From NCBI GenBank assembly GCA_016648135.1, contig JADDOH010002033.1:1-64000 (forward strand): a stretch of 64,000 nucleotides of DNA. The letters run 5' to 3'. Made by a program: the position numbers and the translations under genes. Positions 1 through 10,497 of the stretch are shown one piece after another (the stretch's first letter is position 1; every line of letters begins with the position of its first letter). The notes beneath the pieces are model-generated. The model ran no database searches and was not told where the DNA came from. It was given only the letters and a program-made list of their open reading frames with translations. The stretch is from Agrypnia vestita (Eukaryota > Arthropoda > Insecta > Trichoptera > Phryganeidae).

Positions 1-628
1 TAATCGTCTGGCCAGATTTAAGAAAGCTGTAGTGAATGACACCAGCACTAGTCCACCAAACGCTCACAAGTAACTTTTTTGGAGTCAATTTTCGCTTGGG
101 TCATGGTTTGGCTGGTTCGGCAGGGTTCAGCCATTGCGATGAGCGCTTCCGATTATCGTACAGGATCCACTTTTCATCACAGGTAATGATTCGATTTAAA
201 ATCCCTTCATTATTGTGCCGGTTGAGTATTGCAACGCAGCAGTCAACGCGCGTTTGTTGATTTGCTTCACTCAATTCGTGAGGTACCCACCTTTCAAGCT
301 TTTTCACCTTACCAATTTGCTTCAAGTGGATTAAAACAGTTTTATCACTAACACCGCAGCCTGCAGCTAACTCGGATGTGGTTTGCGATGGATCCGCTTC
401 CACAATAGCCTTCAATTCTTCATTATCAACTTTGGTCTCCGGCCGTCCACGGGGCTTGTTCTGCAAGTCGAAATTTCCAGAACGAAAACGTTGGAACCAA
501 AAACGCACTGTGTTTTCTTTTGCGGCACCGTCGCCATACACATCATTAATCCTTCGAGCCGTTTCTGCAGCACTGGTGCCACGGTGGAACTCGTACTCGT
601 AAATAACGCGATATTTCAAGTTTTTCAT
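1..628 (-). pseudogene. mariner transposase (copy 1), one nonsense codon, 3' end off window
   Basis: Reading starts at the ATG at 628-626 (MKNLKYRVIYEYEF), the same start as in copy 2. The N-terminal paired-type helix-turn-helix region, the WVPHEL linker motif and the first catalytic Asp (CDEKW) are present. A TGC codon in copy 2 is TGA here, at about 101-103, shortly after NPAEPAKP, so the protein stops near residue 175. After this stop the same frame stays open to the window edge. The part of the frame that is shifted in copy 2 is intact here. The second and third catalytic Asp lie outside the window. The copy cannot encode a working transposase without readthrough. Similarity to copy 2 suggests recent activity of the family. 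Confidence 0.9.
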
Positions 629-816
629 TTTGTAAACTGAGTGACGCAAAGAAAAAAACAATTGAGGAAAAAACAAATGAATTATAATTTTCAAAACACA
701 AATACATGAGTAAATAGCTGTATAAATTTGGATTTGGAATTCCTAACCAAAGAGAAGATATTTGAGATCAAATTTGCCAGTACGGCAAAACGCCAATTTC
801 ATATGTAAGGACCTAA
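1..816 (-). mobile_element. mariner element, copy 1, cut by the window start
   Basis: The right-hand terminus at 789-816 (ending ACCTAA, followed by TA at 817-818) matches the ends of the complete element at 44292-45576. The body is the reverse complement of that copy and nearly identical to it. The other end lies before base 1. The TIR (AGGTCCTTACATATG) is of the kind I associate with the mellifera mariner subfamily; that assignment is from memory. Confidence 0.9.
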
Positions 817-818
817 TA

Positions 819-1244
819 TAAAACTAAAATGTATTGATTTATGACGCAAGAGGCTAAAAATTATTTCGGATTATGAAGTTAACATTTTGGGACTTGTCGG
901 TTTGAAAAATTTTGAATTATCAGGGTTTTACTGTATGTTGAAATTTCCTAAAATCCCGAAATCTGTTGGTATGTGAGGCATGGAAAGGAACATTACAAAT
1001 AAAAAATGATATGTACCTACTTTGGAAAAGGAAATAATACTTTTTTTTTCAGTAACAATTAAAAGTAGTCGAGAATTAGTTCACAATTAATGTCGCTAGT
1101 GTATTATGAAGTTTCTTCCGATGTCAAAATGAAAAGTGAAGATGGAGACTTTTTGGCAGAATTGTTTGGGAGGCACATTGATTTTGCTGTCTTATTTTCA
1201 GGATATCTCAACCCAAAATAGGTGGCATATACATACTTGTTTAT
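819..1244. other. AT-rich interval, nothing recognised
   Basis: No ORF with recognisable similarity, no repeat shared with the rest of the window, and no RNA gene seen. Confidence 0.5.
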
Positions 1245-1618
1245 GTATGCGTAAAGTTAAACGTATGTGCGGTGAATCCATTTATGATAGAGTGAAGAAT
1301 GAACAATTTAGGAGAGAATGTAAAGCTGATCTTAGCATAGTTGATATAATTAAAAAAGGGTCGCTCAGGTGGTTTAGGCATGTTGAGCAGATGAATGAAG
1401 AAAGATATATGACGCAAGTGTTGATAGCACCAGAAAGAGTGGCTTGACCAGTTACTGGGAGACGGTCTAATTGGGAGTCTCAATAATTGTTGAACTTGCC
1501 TTCGAAGATGTATGAATGTGAATGAGGCGAGAATTGTGTGTCAGAACAGAAGAGCATCACGCTCCATCCTCTGGCTACCCCCTTGCGGAGAAACGGTGTG
1601 ATGGTAAGTAAATAAATT
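1245..1618 (+). pseudogene. LINE 3' tail (RT C-terminal region), fragment
   Basis: The translation KVKRMCGESIYDRVKNEQ, then LRWFRHVEQMNEERY, matches the C-terminal domain also found at 11637-12203, 28022-28483 and 45937-46202. It ends at GVMVSK followed by GTAAGTAAATAA, the usual 3' end of this family. The reading frame is broken after PERVA. This is a 5'-truncated non-LTR retrotransposon, as is typical of target-primed reverse transcription. Confidence 0.75.
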
Positions 1619-1761
1619 TCTATGAGAAATGTCAAGACATGACTCGCATCGACTCTGCATATGATTATCATCATTTAAAAAATATGCTGTATACATAACA
1701 AAGAAAATTCCAACAAAAGTATCATTCTTAGGAAGTATAAGACCAAAATTAACTAAAGAGA

Positions 1762-1986
1762 GCGATAACAATATATAAATCGATAATTGCTCCTCATTTT
1801 CAATACTGCCCCACTATTTTGAACCTGTGTAATGAAGGAGATATAAGAAAATTACAAATTCAACAGAATAGAGCAGTGAGGATAATTCTACAGAGAAATA
1901 GATATTCCAAAATTAAAAAGATGCTCTCAGATTTAAATTGGATTAAAATTAAATACAATGATATTCATTCACAAAAAATTGAATGA
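1762..1986 (+). pseudogene. jockey/CR1-type reverse transcriptase fragment
   Basis: One frame reads YKSIIAPHFQYCPTILN, then IQQNRAVRIIL and a final LNWIKIKYND. This is the thumb/C-terminal pattern of jockey-superfamily RTs (xIxPHxxYC, then IxxxQNRAVRxI). The frame ends at TGA near 1984-1986 and has no upstream palm domain. Confidence 0.6.
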
Positions 1987-2094
1987 CACAGTGCCAAAAT
2001 ATTTTTAAAATATGATCAAATATTACACAGAGATACATAGACATAATACAAGAAATGCAAACAAAATAATTATTCCAAATGGAAAAAAGATGAG

Positions 2095-2527
2095 TTATGA
2101 GTCGAAAATCTTCAAGCAATCATGAAGTAATATCAATAGTAATGGGGATATAGGTACGACATCAAAATTGCATTTTTTTTTTTCAATATTTCTGACTTAT
2201 TTTTTGTAAAACGTTGGACTATCATTACAGTAACTTAACCAATATAATAAAAATTTACTGCCTTTAAATTCCAATTGGAATTTCTGCAGGGTTTTAATCA
2301 TTTTATTTAACTTGTATGGAAACTAATGAATTTTTCGTAATCAATATAAATTACTTTAATAAAAGTCCAACGTTTCACAAAAAATAAGTCAGAAATATTG
2401 AAATAAAATGCAATCTTAATTGTCGCATATCTCCATAACTATTGATATTAGGTCATGGTTGCTAAACATTTTCGATTCATAATCAAGGCAGGAATATAGT
2501 CCTGCTAGGTATTAATGTTTTACAAAT
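2095..2527. repeat. long-TIR palindromic element (LTP family), degenerate copy
   Basis: It is an imperfect inverted repeat. The left arm runs through CTTATTTTTTGTAAAACGTT and the right arm through the complement of the same sequence, with the centre near AATTCCAATTGGAATT. It is the family of the complete 544-bp copy at 62878-63421. No coding capacity; probably a non-autonomous DNA transposon. Confidence 0.75.
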
Positions 2528-2581
2528 AACCTTCTGTGTATAGTTTTCTGGGATATTCTGCCGTGTGTGTGTGACCTCTCT

Positions 2582-2623
2582 GGCCAACGTTTCGGATCCC
2601 ATTGCAGGGTCCATCATCAGGGC
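2582..2623 (-). ncRNA. hammerhead-ribozyme-like core
   Basis: The minus strand reads CTGATGA, then a stem II (GGACCC / GGGATCC with one bulged A, loop TGCAAT), then GAAAC and GTT. Helix I forms between GCC just before CTGATGA and GGC just after GTT. Stem III is only AC/GT. Every universally conserved core nucleotide of the family is present. Hammerheads with very short stem III are known from Penelope-like elements. Activity is not shown. Confidence 0.5.
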
Positions 2624-2632
2624 TGATCATCA

Positions 2633-2674
2633 GCCCTGATGATGGACCCTGCAATGGGATCCGAAACGTTGGCC
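2633..2674 (+). ncRNA. hammerhead-ribozyme-like core, opposite strand
   Basis: It is the exact mirror of the core at 2582-2623, on the plus strand because of the palindrome: CTGATGA at 2636-2642, GAAAC at 2663-2667, GGCC at 2671-2674. A transcript through the whole palindrome would sooner fold as one long hairpin, which may compete with the ribozyme fold. Confidence 0.5.
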
Positions 2675-2879
2675 AGAGAGGTCACACACACACGGCAGAA
2701 TATCCCAGAAAACTATACACAGAAGATTCTGAACGGCCGTGAAAACCTAAGGACATTTTTACAAATAACCTGTTTATTTCAATAAAAATCATGCTTATTG
2801 TTCGCACTGAACGCTCTTTCCGTAACGATAGTTCAACTTTTTGTAAAAAGTAATTCAGAAATATTGTAATAACCAAAAA

Positions 2880-3076
2880 AAGGTCACCAGAAAAAAGTGA
2901 AAAAAGATACCCAAAAAAAAGTCTTAAAAAAAGAATATCGGTTATCCCAGAAAAAATATCGATATATCAAAAAAATATATATCGATATTCGATATATCGC
3001 GAAAAAATATATCGATGATAAATATCGATATTTTTCAAAAAAAATATTGATATATCGATATTTTTTACCCATCCCT
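2880..3076. mobile_element. ATCGAT-rich non-autonomous hAT fragment
   Basis: A run of ATATCGATAT units and A-rich linkers ends in TTTACCCATCCCTA, the reverse complement of the hAT-type terminus TAGGGATGGGT. It is related to the complete element at 4929-5490. The left end is not clear. Confidence 0.65.
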
Positions 3077-3586
3077 ACGTCGACGTATTTACTAGGGATG
3101 GGTCGTCCACGTCCGTCCATCGACGAGACGATCAACTTCGTTACGCGGACGTTCTATCTAAACATCGGGACGATTGTCAACTGTCTACGGTTCGACGCGA
3201 CGCTGCTCGACAGCTCAACCGTTGGCTATTTTTATTACGTTAATTTTTAAAATTTAAAGAAGTTCGAAGGAATATGGTTTCGGGGAAAGCCGCTACTTGT
3301 GCTAATATGTAAAAAGAAATATTTTATTATTTATTTGTTTACGCACATTATAGGCTTTTACATATTGTTTTATATACTTCTTTCTGTATATAATAAAGAA
3401 AGAAGTAGGTATACACAACAATATCAAGTGTAAGCAGTAAAATATAAATATAAACTACAGATATAAGCAGTGAAAGTATCGGGTATAAGCATTAAAATAT
3501 GAGTATAAAAATTAAAAATATAAATAAGTACAAAGCAGTAATGTGTGTATAAAAAAATATATTAGGTACATATCATTACATGTGTA

Positions 3587-3795
3587 CAGGGTTATATGGA
3601 AAACATTAATAACCTCGCAGGACTATATTCCAGCCTTGATTATGAGTCGAAAGCTATCAATAGTTATGGAGATATGCGACATCAAAGTTTGAATTTTTTC
3701 AATATATCTGACTTATTTTTTGAAAAACGTTGGACTATCACTATACTTACTCAAATCGATTACGAAAAATTCATTCGTTTCAATACAAATTAAAT
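3587..3795 (+). repeat. LTP family, left half, inside the hAT element
   Basis: CAGGGTTATATGGAAAACAT, then CTCGCAGGACTATATTCC and ACGTTGGACTATCACTA match the left arm of 62878-63421. The right arm is missing. Confidence 0.7.
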
Positions 3796-3989
3796 AAAAT
3801 GAGAAAATACTTTACATTTATTTATTATGTATAAATAAATACATAATTTAAAAATACTTAACATTTGAGATGTTATCTAGAAATTTATTAAAGAATAAAT
3901 CTTTCAAAGTCAGGCTTTCACTTTGTGGTGACATTATTAATAAATAAATATATCTGTATTATTTGTCAACTTTAGTTTAAGGCTCAATC

Positions 3990-4022
3990 TGAGAAAAGGA
4001 ACATTGTTCCCGAAACATGTAA
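3990..4022 (+). ncRNA. relict hammerhead-like segment
   Basis: CTGAGAA is followed by a GGAAC/GTTCC hairpin and CCCGAAACATGT. The layout (core, stem II, GAAAC) matches the intact candidates, but the first core box is not CTGATGA, so it should be inactive. Possibly a Penelope-like element tail. Confidence 0.25.
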
Positions 4023-4170
4023 AAAAATCAATAAAAAGTGGTGTAAACAAAATTATAATAGATTTATTTTTTTATCTATAAGGTTGAAAATAGATCAACT
4101 AGTTGACGAATTCAACTAGTTGATCGTCTCGTCGATGGACGGACGTGGACGACCCATCCCTAGTATTTAC

Positions 4171-4480
4171 CGTCGACGAAACAAGACCGTCCACGTCCGT
4201 CCATCGACGAGACGATCAACTAGTTGAATTACGTTTATCGAATGGACTAGTTGAATTCGTAGACGGTGGACGGTGGACGATTCGAGATTCAACGTAGTGC
4301 AAAGCAACGAGCGAGAGCGAGACAAAACATCTCCGTTTATTTCTCTCTCATCTCTCGCTGTCGACTTATAGACGGCTCGACGGGTAATTTCATTTCAACT
4401 CTAAAGTACACGACCATAGGGTGCAGATCTGTGTACACGAACAATGACAGAGACTTGAAATTTGAATGCATGCGTAGGGT
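4171..4480. repeat. hAT-family arm, inverted relative to 5584-5931
   Basis: GTCCACGTCCGTCCATCGAC, then AACGTAGTGCAAAGCAACGA and TTGAATGCATGCGTAG are repeated in reverse complement at 5584-5931. The two copies differ by scattered substitutions and small indels. The unit lies just outside the GTATTTAC duplication and so belongs to the host element that received the 3093-4162 insertion. Confidence 0.7.
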
Positions 4481-5583
4481 GAGATAGGCTTAATAAGCTA
4501 TTATCTATTATTTTTTAGTTGATTAGTGCGATGTGCACGTGCGATATTTCGGTGAATTCTTCATTTTGCGCTGTATAAAATAAAACAATTCTGTTTAATT
4601 ATTTTATTTTTTATTGAACTAATATTTTACTGCTTACACCTAATACTGTTGTGTACACCTACATCTTTCTTTATTATATATAGAAAGAAGTATATAAAAC
4701 AATATGTAAAAGCCTATAATGTGCGTAAATAAATAAAAAATAAAATATTTCTTTTTACATATAAGCACAAGTAGCGGTTTTACTTTCCCCGAAAGTATAT
4801 TCCTTCGAACTTCTTTAAATTTTAAAAATTAACGTAATAAAAATAGCCAACGGTTGAGCCGTCGAACAGCGTCGCGTCGAACCGTAGACAGTTGACCATC
4901 GTCCCGATGTTTAGATAGAACGTCCGCGTAGGGATGGGTAAAAATTATCGATATTTTTTCGCGATATATTGAATATCGATTTTTTTTTGATATATCGATA
5001 TTTTTTTCTGGGATAACCGATATTTTTTTCTTGGGCGATTTTTTTAGGTTTGCTAATTTTTTTGGCGATCTTTTTTAGGGTATCTTTTTTCACCTTTTTT
5101 CAGGTGAACTTTTTTAGGTATCTTTTTTCACTTTTTTTCCGGTGATCTGTTTTTGGGTATCTTTTTCACTTTTTTTTGGTCATCGATATTTATTTTTTCG
5201 ATATATCGATAGTTCTTTCACGATATATCGATATATTTTTTCCCGATATATCGATATTTTTTCTGGTGACCTTTCTTTGGTTATCTTTTTCAGTTTTTTT
5301 CTGGCGACCTTTTTTTGGTCATCGATATTTTTTCTCGGATAATCGATATATATTTTCCGGTCACCTTATTTTTATTTTTGGTCGCCAAAAGCTTATTCCC
5401 CTTACATTTTTGTATATCGATTATTTTCGATACTTTTTAAAAATATCGATTCGACATATATCGATTTTTTTTTTCATTTACCCATCCCTACGTCCGCATA
5501 ACGAAGTTGACCGTCTCGTCGATGGACGGACGTGGACGGTCTCGTTTCGTCGACGGTAAATACGTCGACGACCCATCCCTACT
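4481..5583 (-). mobile_element. second hAT element of the 3093-4162 family, reverse orientation, itself interrupted
   Basis: Read on the minus strand from 5583 it starts TAGGGATGGGTCGTCGAC and follows the 3093-4162 element through CGCGTCGAACCGTAGACAG, the GAAGTTCGAAGG box and the region rich in GTAAAAGCCTATAATGTGCG. It is split by the element at 4929-5490. The left terminus near 4478 (TAGGGTGAGA) is degenerate. Confidence 0.65.
4929..5490. mobile_element. ATCGAT-rich hAT MITE, 562 bp, TSD CGTCCGCR
   Basis: It begins TAGGGATGGGTAAAAATTAT and ends CATTTACCCATCCCTA. The flanks are CGTCCGCG (4921-4928) and CGTCCGCA (5491-5498), an 8-bp duplication with one change. The inside is made of TATCGATA units and T-rich TTTTTTCACTTTTTT linkers, with no coding capacity. 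Confidence 0.85.
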
Positions 5584-5931
5584 ACGCATGCATTCAAATT
5601 TCAAGTCTCTGTCACAGTTCGTGTATTGATCTGCACTCTATGGTCGTGTACTTTAGAGTTGAAATGAAATTACCCGTCGAGTCGTCTATGACGTCTATGG
5701 CGTCTACAAGTCGACAGCGAGAGATGAGAGAGAAATAAACGGAGACGTTTTGTCTTGCTCTCGCTCGTTGCTTTGCACTACGTTGAATCTCGAATCGTCC
5801 ACCGTCCACGGCGTCCGCCGTCCACCGTCTACGAAATCAACTAGTCCATGCGACAAACGTAAACCGTCGACGCGTCGACGCGACTTCAACGGTTGATTTC
5901 AACTAGTCCGTCCATTCAACGCCCATCCCTA
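5584..5931. repeat. hAT-family arm ending in a hAT terminus
   Basis: It is the reverse complement of 4171-4480 and ends GCCCATCCCTA at 5931. It contains GCGAGAGATGAGAGAG and a purine/pyrimidine box shared by both arms. It is the outermost remnant of the nested hAT block. Confidence 0.7.
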
Positions 5932-6314
5932 GTTAAAACATCGATGTTTATCCATCATCGATGAATATCGATCATCCCTACCCCACCCTATACAAGCCGA
6001 AAACAATTTAACCTTAAAAGTGACAGCTGACAGCTACGATATGTTCTGGCTATCTTGTGTTATTATCGTATAATTTCCGCACATTGTATTTAGATTTGAT
6101 TCTTACTTTTCCTTCATAACAGTAATAATCTTCGTTAATTTTTAATGCGCGTTTATTCATTTTAAATTTAACTATTTAGTATTTTATCAAAAAGTTTTTT
6201 TACTGTGTTCTGCACGAACGATAACATTGATAAGGAGAGTACAAATATAATTTTGACATTCATTCGTGATGTCGTAAGTTGTTTTTGCAGTTAGCTACGG
6301 TAAACGGTTTTAAT
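5932..6314 (+). other. intergenic remnant and 5' flank of PLPBP
   Basis: 5932-5990 holds two more ATCGAT-rich scraps. 6000-6314 is the upstream region and presumed 5' UTR of PLPBP. I see no convincing TATA box or initiator, so the transcription start is not placed. Confidence 0.4.
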
Positions 6315-8522
6315 ATGTCTGAAGCAGAAGATACAGACATAATGGGAAATCTTAGGACAGTTTTAAACCAAATAGAGGCGGCATGTCTCAGGAGAAGTCA
6401 GGTGGGCAATTAATAAAACATTTATTGTAATGTTTAAGCTTATTTTATTCAGATTATATTTGAATGACATATTTGACATACAGAAAAACAGAAAAAATTA
6501 ACATAAAATTATGAGATTAGATTGCTTGCTGTTTTTTTAAAGTCATGTAACTGATTTATGATTTAAATTAAATTAAATATTTTCACCCTCAAAACGTTTT
6601 CTCATTGAAAATTTATTTGTTTTAAATACTACTAAATTAAGAACAGAGATTTAGTACCTATATCTACGGTATTTACAATTCCACTGCATAAGACAGCTGA
6701 ATTTTCTGTTGGCCATTATCCAATATTTTTTCATGCCTATTGAATAATCCTCTTTTTATGAAACTAATCCCATTTCTTTTTTCAGGCTTTACCAAATATT
6801 AAACCTCGCCTCGTTTGTGTAGCCAAAACTAAACCCACATCTTCAATAATAGAAGCGTATGAAGCAGGCCAGAGACATTTCGGAGAAAATTACGCGAATG
6901 AGCTCAACGAAAAAGCCAACAGCTCCGACATTCTGGAAAAGTGCAAAGATATCAAGTGGCACTTTATCGGACATTTACAAACTAATAAATTGAATAAGGT
7001 TCTTGGCAGCCCCGGACTATTTATGATAGAAACAATTCACTCTGTCAAACTTGCAGACACTCTTAACAAGCAATGGCTGAAGTGTGCCAAAGATGAAGAA
7101 AAGTTGAAAGTTATGATACAAGTTAATACAAGCGGAGAAGATGGTATGTTTATATTCCAGAAATTACTTTAAAATTAGCAGTCTTTAACCGTTGCTGCCC
7201 ATAACTTGATTATGATGTGATTTACAATGTCTTATCCAAGTGCATTTTTAAGAATCATCTATTTAAGAAGCATGTTAACTTACTTACTTTCATGTAGGTA
7301 CCACATCAAAACTATCAAAATGCCACAATTAAAAAATAAATCACTCAAGTGAGTACTCAGAGTATTTAGGTACAGATTGCAAATATAAGTAGGTGCAGTA
7401 GCCGGCAAACATCTTGAAATTTTATGGCGTAGTGGGGGGAAGTTTGCGCATGTACCATTCCACCAACGAGACCCAAATTTTGTCTTCTGCGCATTCCCCC
7501 ACTACGCCAAAGAATTTCAAGAAGTTTGCCGACAACTGTAATAGTAATCAACTAATAGTAATACATAATATCTTTACGGACTGACATTGAATAAGATGAC
7601 AGAGCCATGCAACAAAAATAAAAAATAGTGTTTTCTCGCTTGTTTTAAAAACATTCTAAATGTCAAATGACAAACACGATATTAAAAATTAAACCTTTAA
7701 AGGCAATTTTTTGACAGTTTGGATATCTGTGTAGATAGGTACTTTGTTTTGTTATTTTGGATGAAAATATCTTCCTTAAGGTTTAGCTTAAACTTGGGGT
7801 CCATGGATTAGCTTCTTTAATAATATATCCTTTATTATTTGAAGTTTGATGAATTTTAATGAATTATCTTCAGTTCTTATTATTTATCTTCAGTCAAAAA
7901 TGGCGTGGAACCTTCAGAAGTAGCAGAACTTGCCATTCACATAAGAGAGAAGTGTCCCCATCTTTTATTAAAAGGCTTGATGACCATAGGGCAATATGGA
8001 TATGATTGTAGCCAAGGCCCAAACCCAGACTTTATTACTCTTGTTAAATGCCGTGAAGCCATTTGCTCAGAGCTGGGATTGAACATTGCAGATTTAGAAT
8101 TGTCAATGGGAATGTCGACTGACTTTGAACATGCTGTGAGTAACCACTAATTTTTTTGCCAGTGTAGAGTATTATTATTTATTCATAAAACAAAAGTTTT
8201 ATCTATCTTTAAGATCTTACAAACGAATAGCCGTATCTCCCTGTATAAGAGATTGTGATAGGAATATTACGAGATATATCTCTTATTTCAGTTTCGTCTC
8301 AAAATATATGCTTCTTGTTCTCACTGCACGCCCCTCCTATAAACATATTTAACATTCTTACCATTCTCTCTTCGTTCTTTATATTTATTGAATGAAGAAA
8401 TAAAAAACAAACATTATTTAATTTTTTTTCATTTATTTTTTCACTTACAGATTGATTTGGGGGCCACCAATGTTAGGGTGGGATCTGTAATATTCGGACC
8501 TCGCATCAAAAAGGACAAGTAA
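6315..8522 (+). CDS. PLPBP: PLPBP / YggS-family pyridoxal phosphate homeostasis protein, 4 exons
   Basis: Exons: 6315-6401, 6786-7143, 7894-8135 and 8451-8522 (759 nt, 252 aa plus stop TAA). All introns are GT-AG, with phases 0, 1 and 0, and the exons join in one frame. The family (YggS, PROSC, PLPBP) binds pyridoxal 5'-phosphate on a single TIM-barrel domain and buffers cellular vitamin B6; no catalytic reaction is established. Visible family marks: CVAKTKP with the Schiff-base lysine K43, HFGENY at 60-65, WHFIGHLQTNK at 87-97, NTSGE near 143-147, GLMTIG at 176-181, SMGMSTDFEHAI at 219-230 and the phosphate-site TNVRVGS at 235-241. The length is normal for the family. The start is the first in-frame ATG (TTTTAATATG), after an upstream region lacking coding character. 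Intron 2 (750 bp) holds a MITE. It is the only well-supported intact protein gene here. Family assignment is firm; the exact start is a little less so. Confidence 0.96.
7396..7538. mobile_element. GCCGGCAAAC MITE (143 bp) in PLPBP intron 2
   Basis: The termini are CAGTAGCCGGCAAAC and GTTTGCCGACAACTG, imperfect inverted repeats with inner TTGAAATTTTATGGCGTAGT. Other copies: 13853-13995, 31913-32057, 32985-33129, 58236-58374 and 63975-64000. Most copies are flanked by TA, pointing to Tc1/mariner-type insertion. It does not touch the splice sites. Confidence 0.85.
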
Positions 8523-9545
8523 GAGTACTGCGTAAAAGTAATAATGATATAGGACTAAAAAATGTTTAGCTCATAACTGTGTAAGTCCATAAACACTGCT
8601 AAAGCTAAATTAGAGTTAATTATACCCGGAGTTTTGAACAATAAATATTATGTTTATATGGTATGGGTGAAATAGGTACTTATATTTTACAATTAATAAA
8701 TATGATATGGAATATATAACTCTTTATTTTTATATCGGTCCCTTTTAATTAAAGTATCTTACCTATTCTTACTAAGATATGGTTTTATGCTGTGTATGTA
8801 CCTACCACAGACTAAAATGAATGGAAGTCAGCACTCTTCAGGAACTCAGTATTTATGAGATAGTAAGTATTGAAAATAATTGAACATAAAAAAGTTTCAA
8901 CTTTTCACATCATGTGGATATCACATTAAAAATTTCGGTTCCATACCGGATCTGAGTTTCCAGTCGCTATCACTGGCTAGTGTCTCCACGTTGGCAAGAT
9001 CTCATCTGAGAGGAAGTTGGCAGCCCTGATAAAGGTTTTCTGTCGCTGTTGCGAGTGAGTGTCATCAATTCTCACTGCTGGGATCATCTGTGCTATCAAT
9101 TCTTGGCTGGGATGAGTATTATTTATTTATAATCAACACCCTAGTGGACTTTTACATATAAAGTGCAAGCATTTTATACATACAAGTCTTTCCATTTAAG
9201 AAAGGCAATCGAATCAGTGTAAGTAAGCCGTGCGTACGAGGCACGCTGTTTCGTTGTGTTGGTGTTAATATCCGTAAGCACTAACACAACTAAACAATGT
9301 GCTTCGTATGTGCCTATACCTAACAAAAAAAATATTATATTAACAATCATAGAAATTACTTTTCTTAAAAAATGTGCATGAAAATTAAAAACACTTTTTT
9401 TTTAATTAAACAATAATAAGAAAAGATAAAAAAATACTTCAATAAAAATAAAATAAACAACTTTAGGTAAGAAACACTTTTAAAAAGTAAATGGTAGAAG
9501 TAGAAACACATTACAAAAAAATCTTGGTAATACATAAGGGGGTAA
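8523..9545 (+). other. PLPBP 3' flank with polyadenylation signals, then unassigned sequence
   Basis: AATAAA occurs at about 8639-8645 and again near 8693, suitable as PLPBP polyadenylation signals. From 8740 to 9545 I see AT-rich sequence and a more GC-balanced patch at 8930-9120, but no ORF or repeat I recognise. Confidence 0.45.
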
Positions 9546-9554
9546 TAAAAAATT

Positions 9555-10190
9555 TCCAAAAATCCAAAATTATACTATAATCAGGTTTCACGTCTACCAG
9601 ACGCGTTGAAATATTTTCATACAACTTAATAAGTTGTATGAAAAAACCATTAAAAATTTGAAAAATCCAAAAATTTGTTAATTTTTTTTAAGGAAAATTT
9701 GATAGATCTTCTTCATCATCGCCACAAGTCTGCTTGCAAAGTTTCAGCTCGATTGGATTGGAAGGGGTTTAAAATTGATCCAAAGTTTTTTCATCAGACA
9801 AGCAGACGTCATGAGTTAATTATAAAGGAAGTAAAAAAAGTAACCCATAAAAACCAAGTTTTTATTATACTCCCTTTCATTGTAAAATATAACAACAATT
9901 AAAGACGAATTAAAACATATAACATAACACTAAACTTGCAGTCATTTAATATATTTCTAAAATGTCAGATGTTTTGAGCTTTGATAAGACACTTCATGCT
10001 TTGAAGATTAAATTCTATAAACAATTCTCAGTCAATTTAGATTTTCTAAATTCGTAGTAAAGTACCTATTATGTATACCGACGGAGTAATTCAAATTTAG
10101 AAAATATTCCGCGACGTTATCGGGCCGCCGTTGCTAGTAATCAAACTTTTCCAATTTCAATTCCAATTTGAAAAAAACATTAAATTTTCA
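9555..10190. repeat. dispersed repeat family R, two adjacent units
   Basis: Marks of the family are AAGTTTCAGCTCGATTGGAT, GATCCAAAGTTTTTTC, a hairpin TTTTCATACAACTT / AAGTTGTATGAAAA at about 9615-9647, and an end CCCATAAAAACCAAG plus TTATACTCCCTTTC at 9845-9880. A second, longer unit with the GC-rich box CCGCGACGTTATCGGGCCGC follows to 10190. Other units: 18896-19105, 21650-22140, 38106-38735, 46960-47660, 48405-48715 and 51250-51555. No ORF; class unknown. Confidence 0.75.
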
Positions 10191-10192
10191 AA

Positions 10193-10370
10193 AGGAGCCT
10201 GTACACATTGGCCGAGGTTGGCCCAAAGTAAGGTTGGCCCAATGTGTACAGGGCGTTTTGGCCGTGCGTAGAGACGTTTGCCAAACTTGGCTTGGTAGTC
10301 GGTTTTTCGAGCACACATCAAAAGAAAGAGGCGTGGCTCAAGTTGTCAACTTTTTTTAGGGTTGTCAACT
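10193..10370 (+). repeat. GTACACATTGG repeat, left copy
   Basis: CTGTACACATTGGCCGAGG and GGCCCAATGTGTACAGGG form a short inverted pair, followed by CGTTTGCCAAACTTGG. A same-orientation relative lies at 10975-11260, on the other side of a hAT transposase remnant; another is at 18716-18895. Confidence 0.6.
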
Positions 10371-10497
10371 TTTTTTACAAGAAATAAAGTATATTTAAGT
10401 CTGAGAAGAATATTAAACAGTATTTTAGAAAAATGAACAGTATTTTATTTATTTAATGTATTAAATACATATTTTTTAGAGCTTCTCGCACAACTTA

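Larger units (their letters stand above)
2531..2725. repeat. perfect 195-bp palindrome (97-bp arms, 1-nt spacer)
   Basis: The arms 2531-2627 and 2629-2725 are exact reverse complements, separated by a single C at 2628. Each arm contains TGGCCAACGTTTCGG and CCCATTGCAGGGTCCATC. Related, non-perfect copies lie at 17765-17912 and 60358-60560. Each arm also holds a hammerhead-like core. Confidence 0.9.
3093..4162. mobile_element. non-autonomous hAT element, 1070 bp, TSD GTATTTAC
   Basis: It begins TAGGGATGGGTCGTCC and ends GACGACCCATCCCTA. The 8 bp before it (3085-3092) and after it (4163-4170) are both GTATTTAC, an exact 8-bp target duplication diagnostic of hAT. No transposase is encoded. It carries an LTP half-copy and a relict ribozyme-like segment. 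It sits in a sequence that is found uninterrupted, in reverse orientation, at 5530-5583. Confidence 0.85.

Noticed and set aside
2884..3250. Open frames of 83-117 codons on both strands across 2884-3250
   Set aside because: They run through ATCGAT-rich hAT sequence (composition dominated by K, I, Y, R codons) and cross an element boundary at 3093; not genes.
5142..5559. Frames of 66 and 127 codons with many F, I, Y, R
   Set aside because: They lie inside the ATCGAT-rich MITE at 4929-5490 and its TSD; a composition effect.
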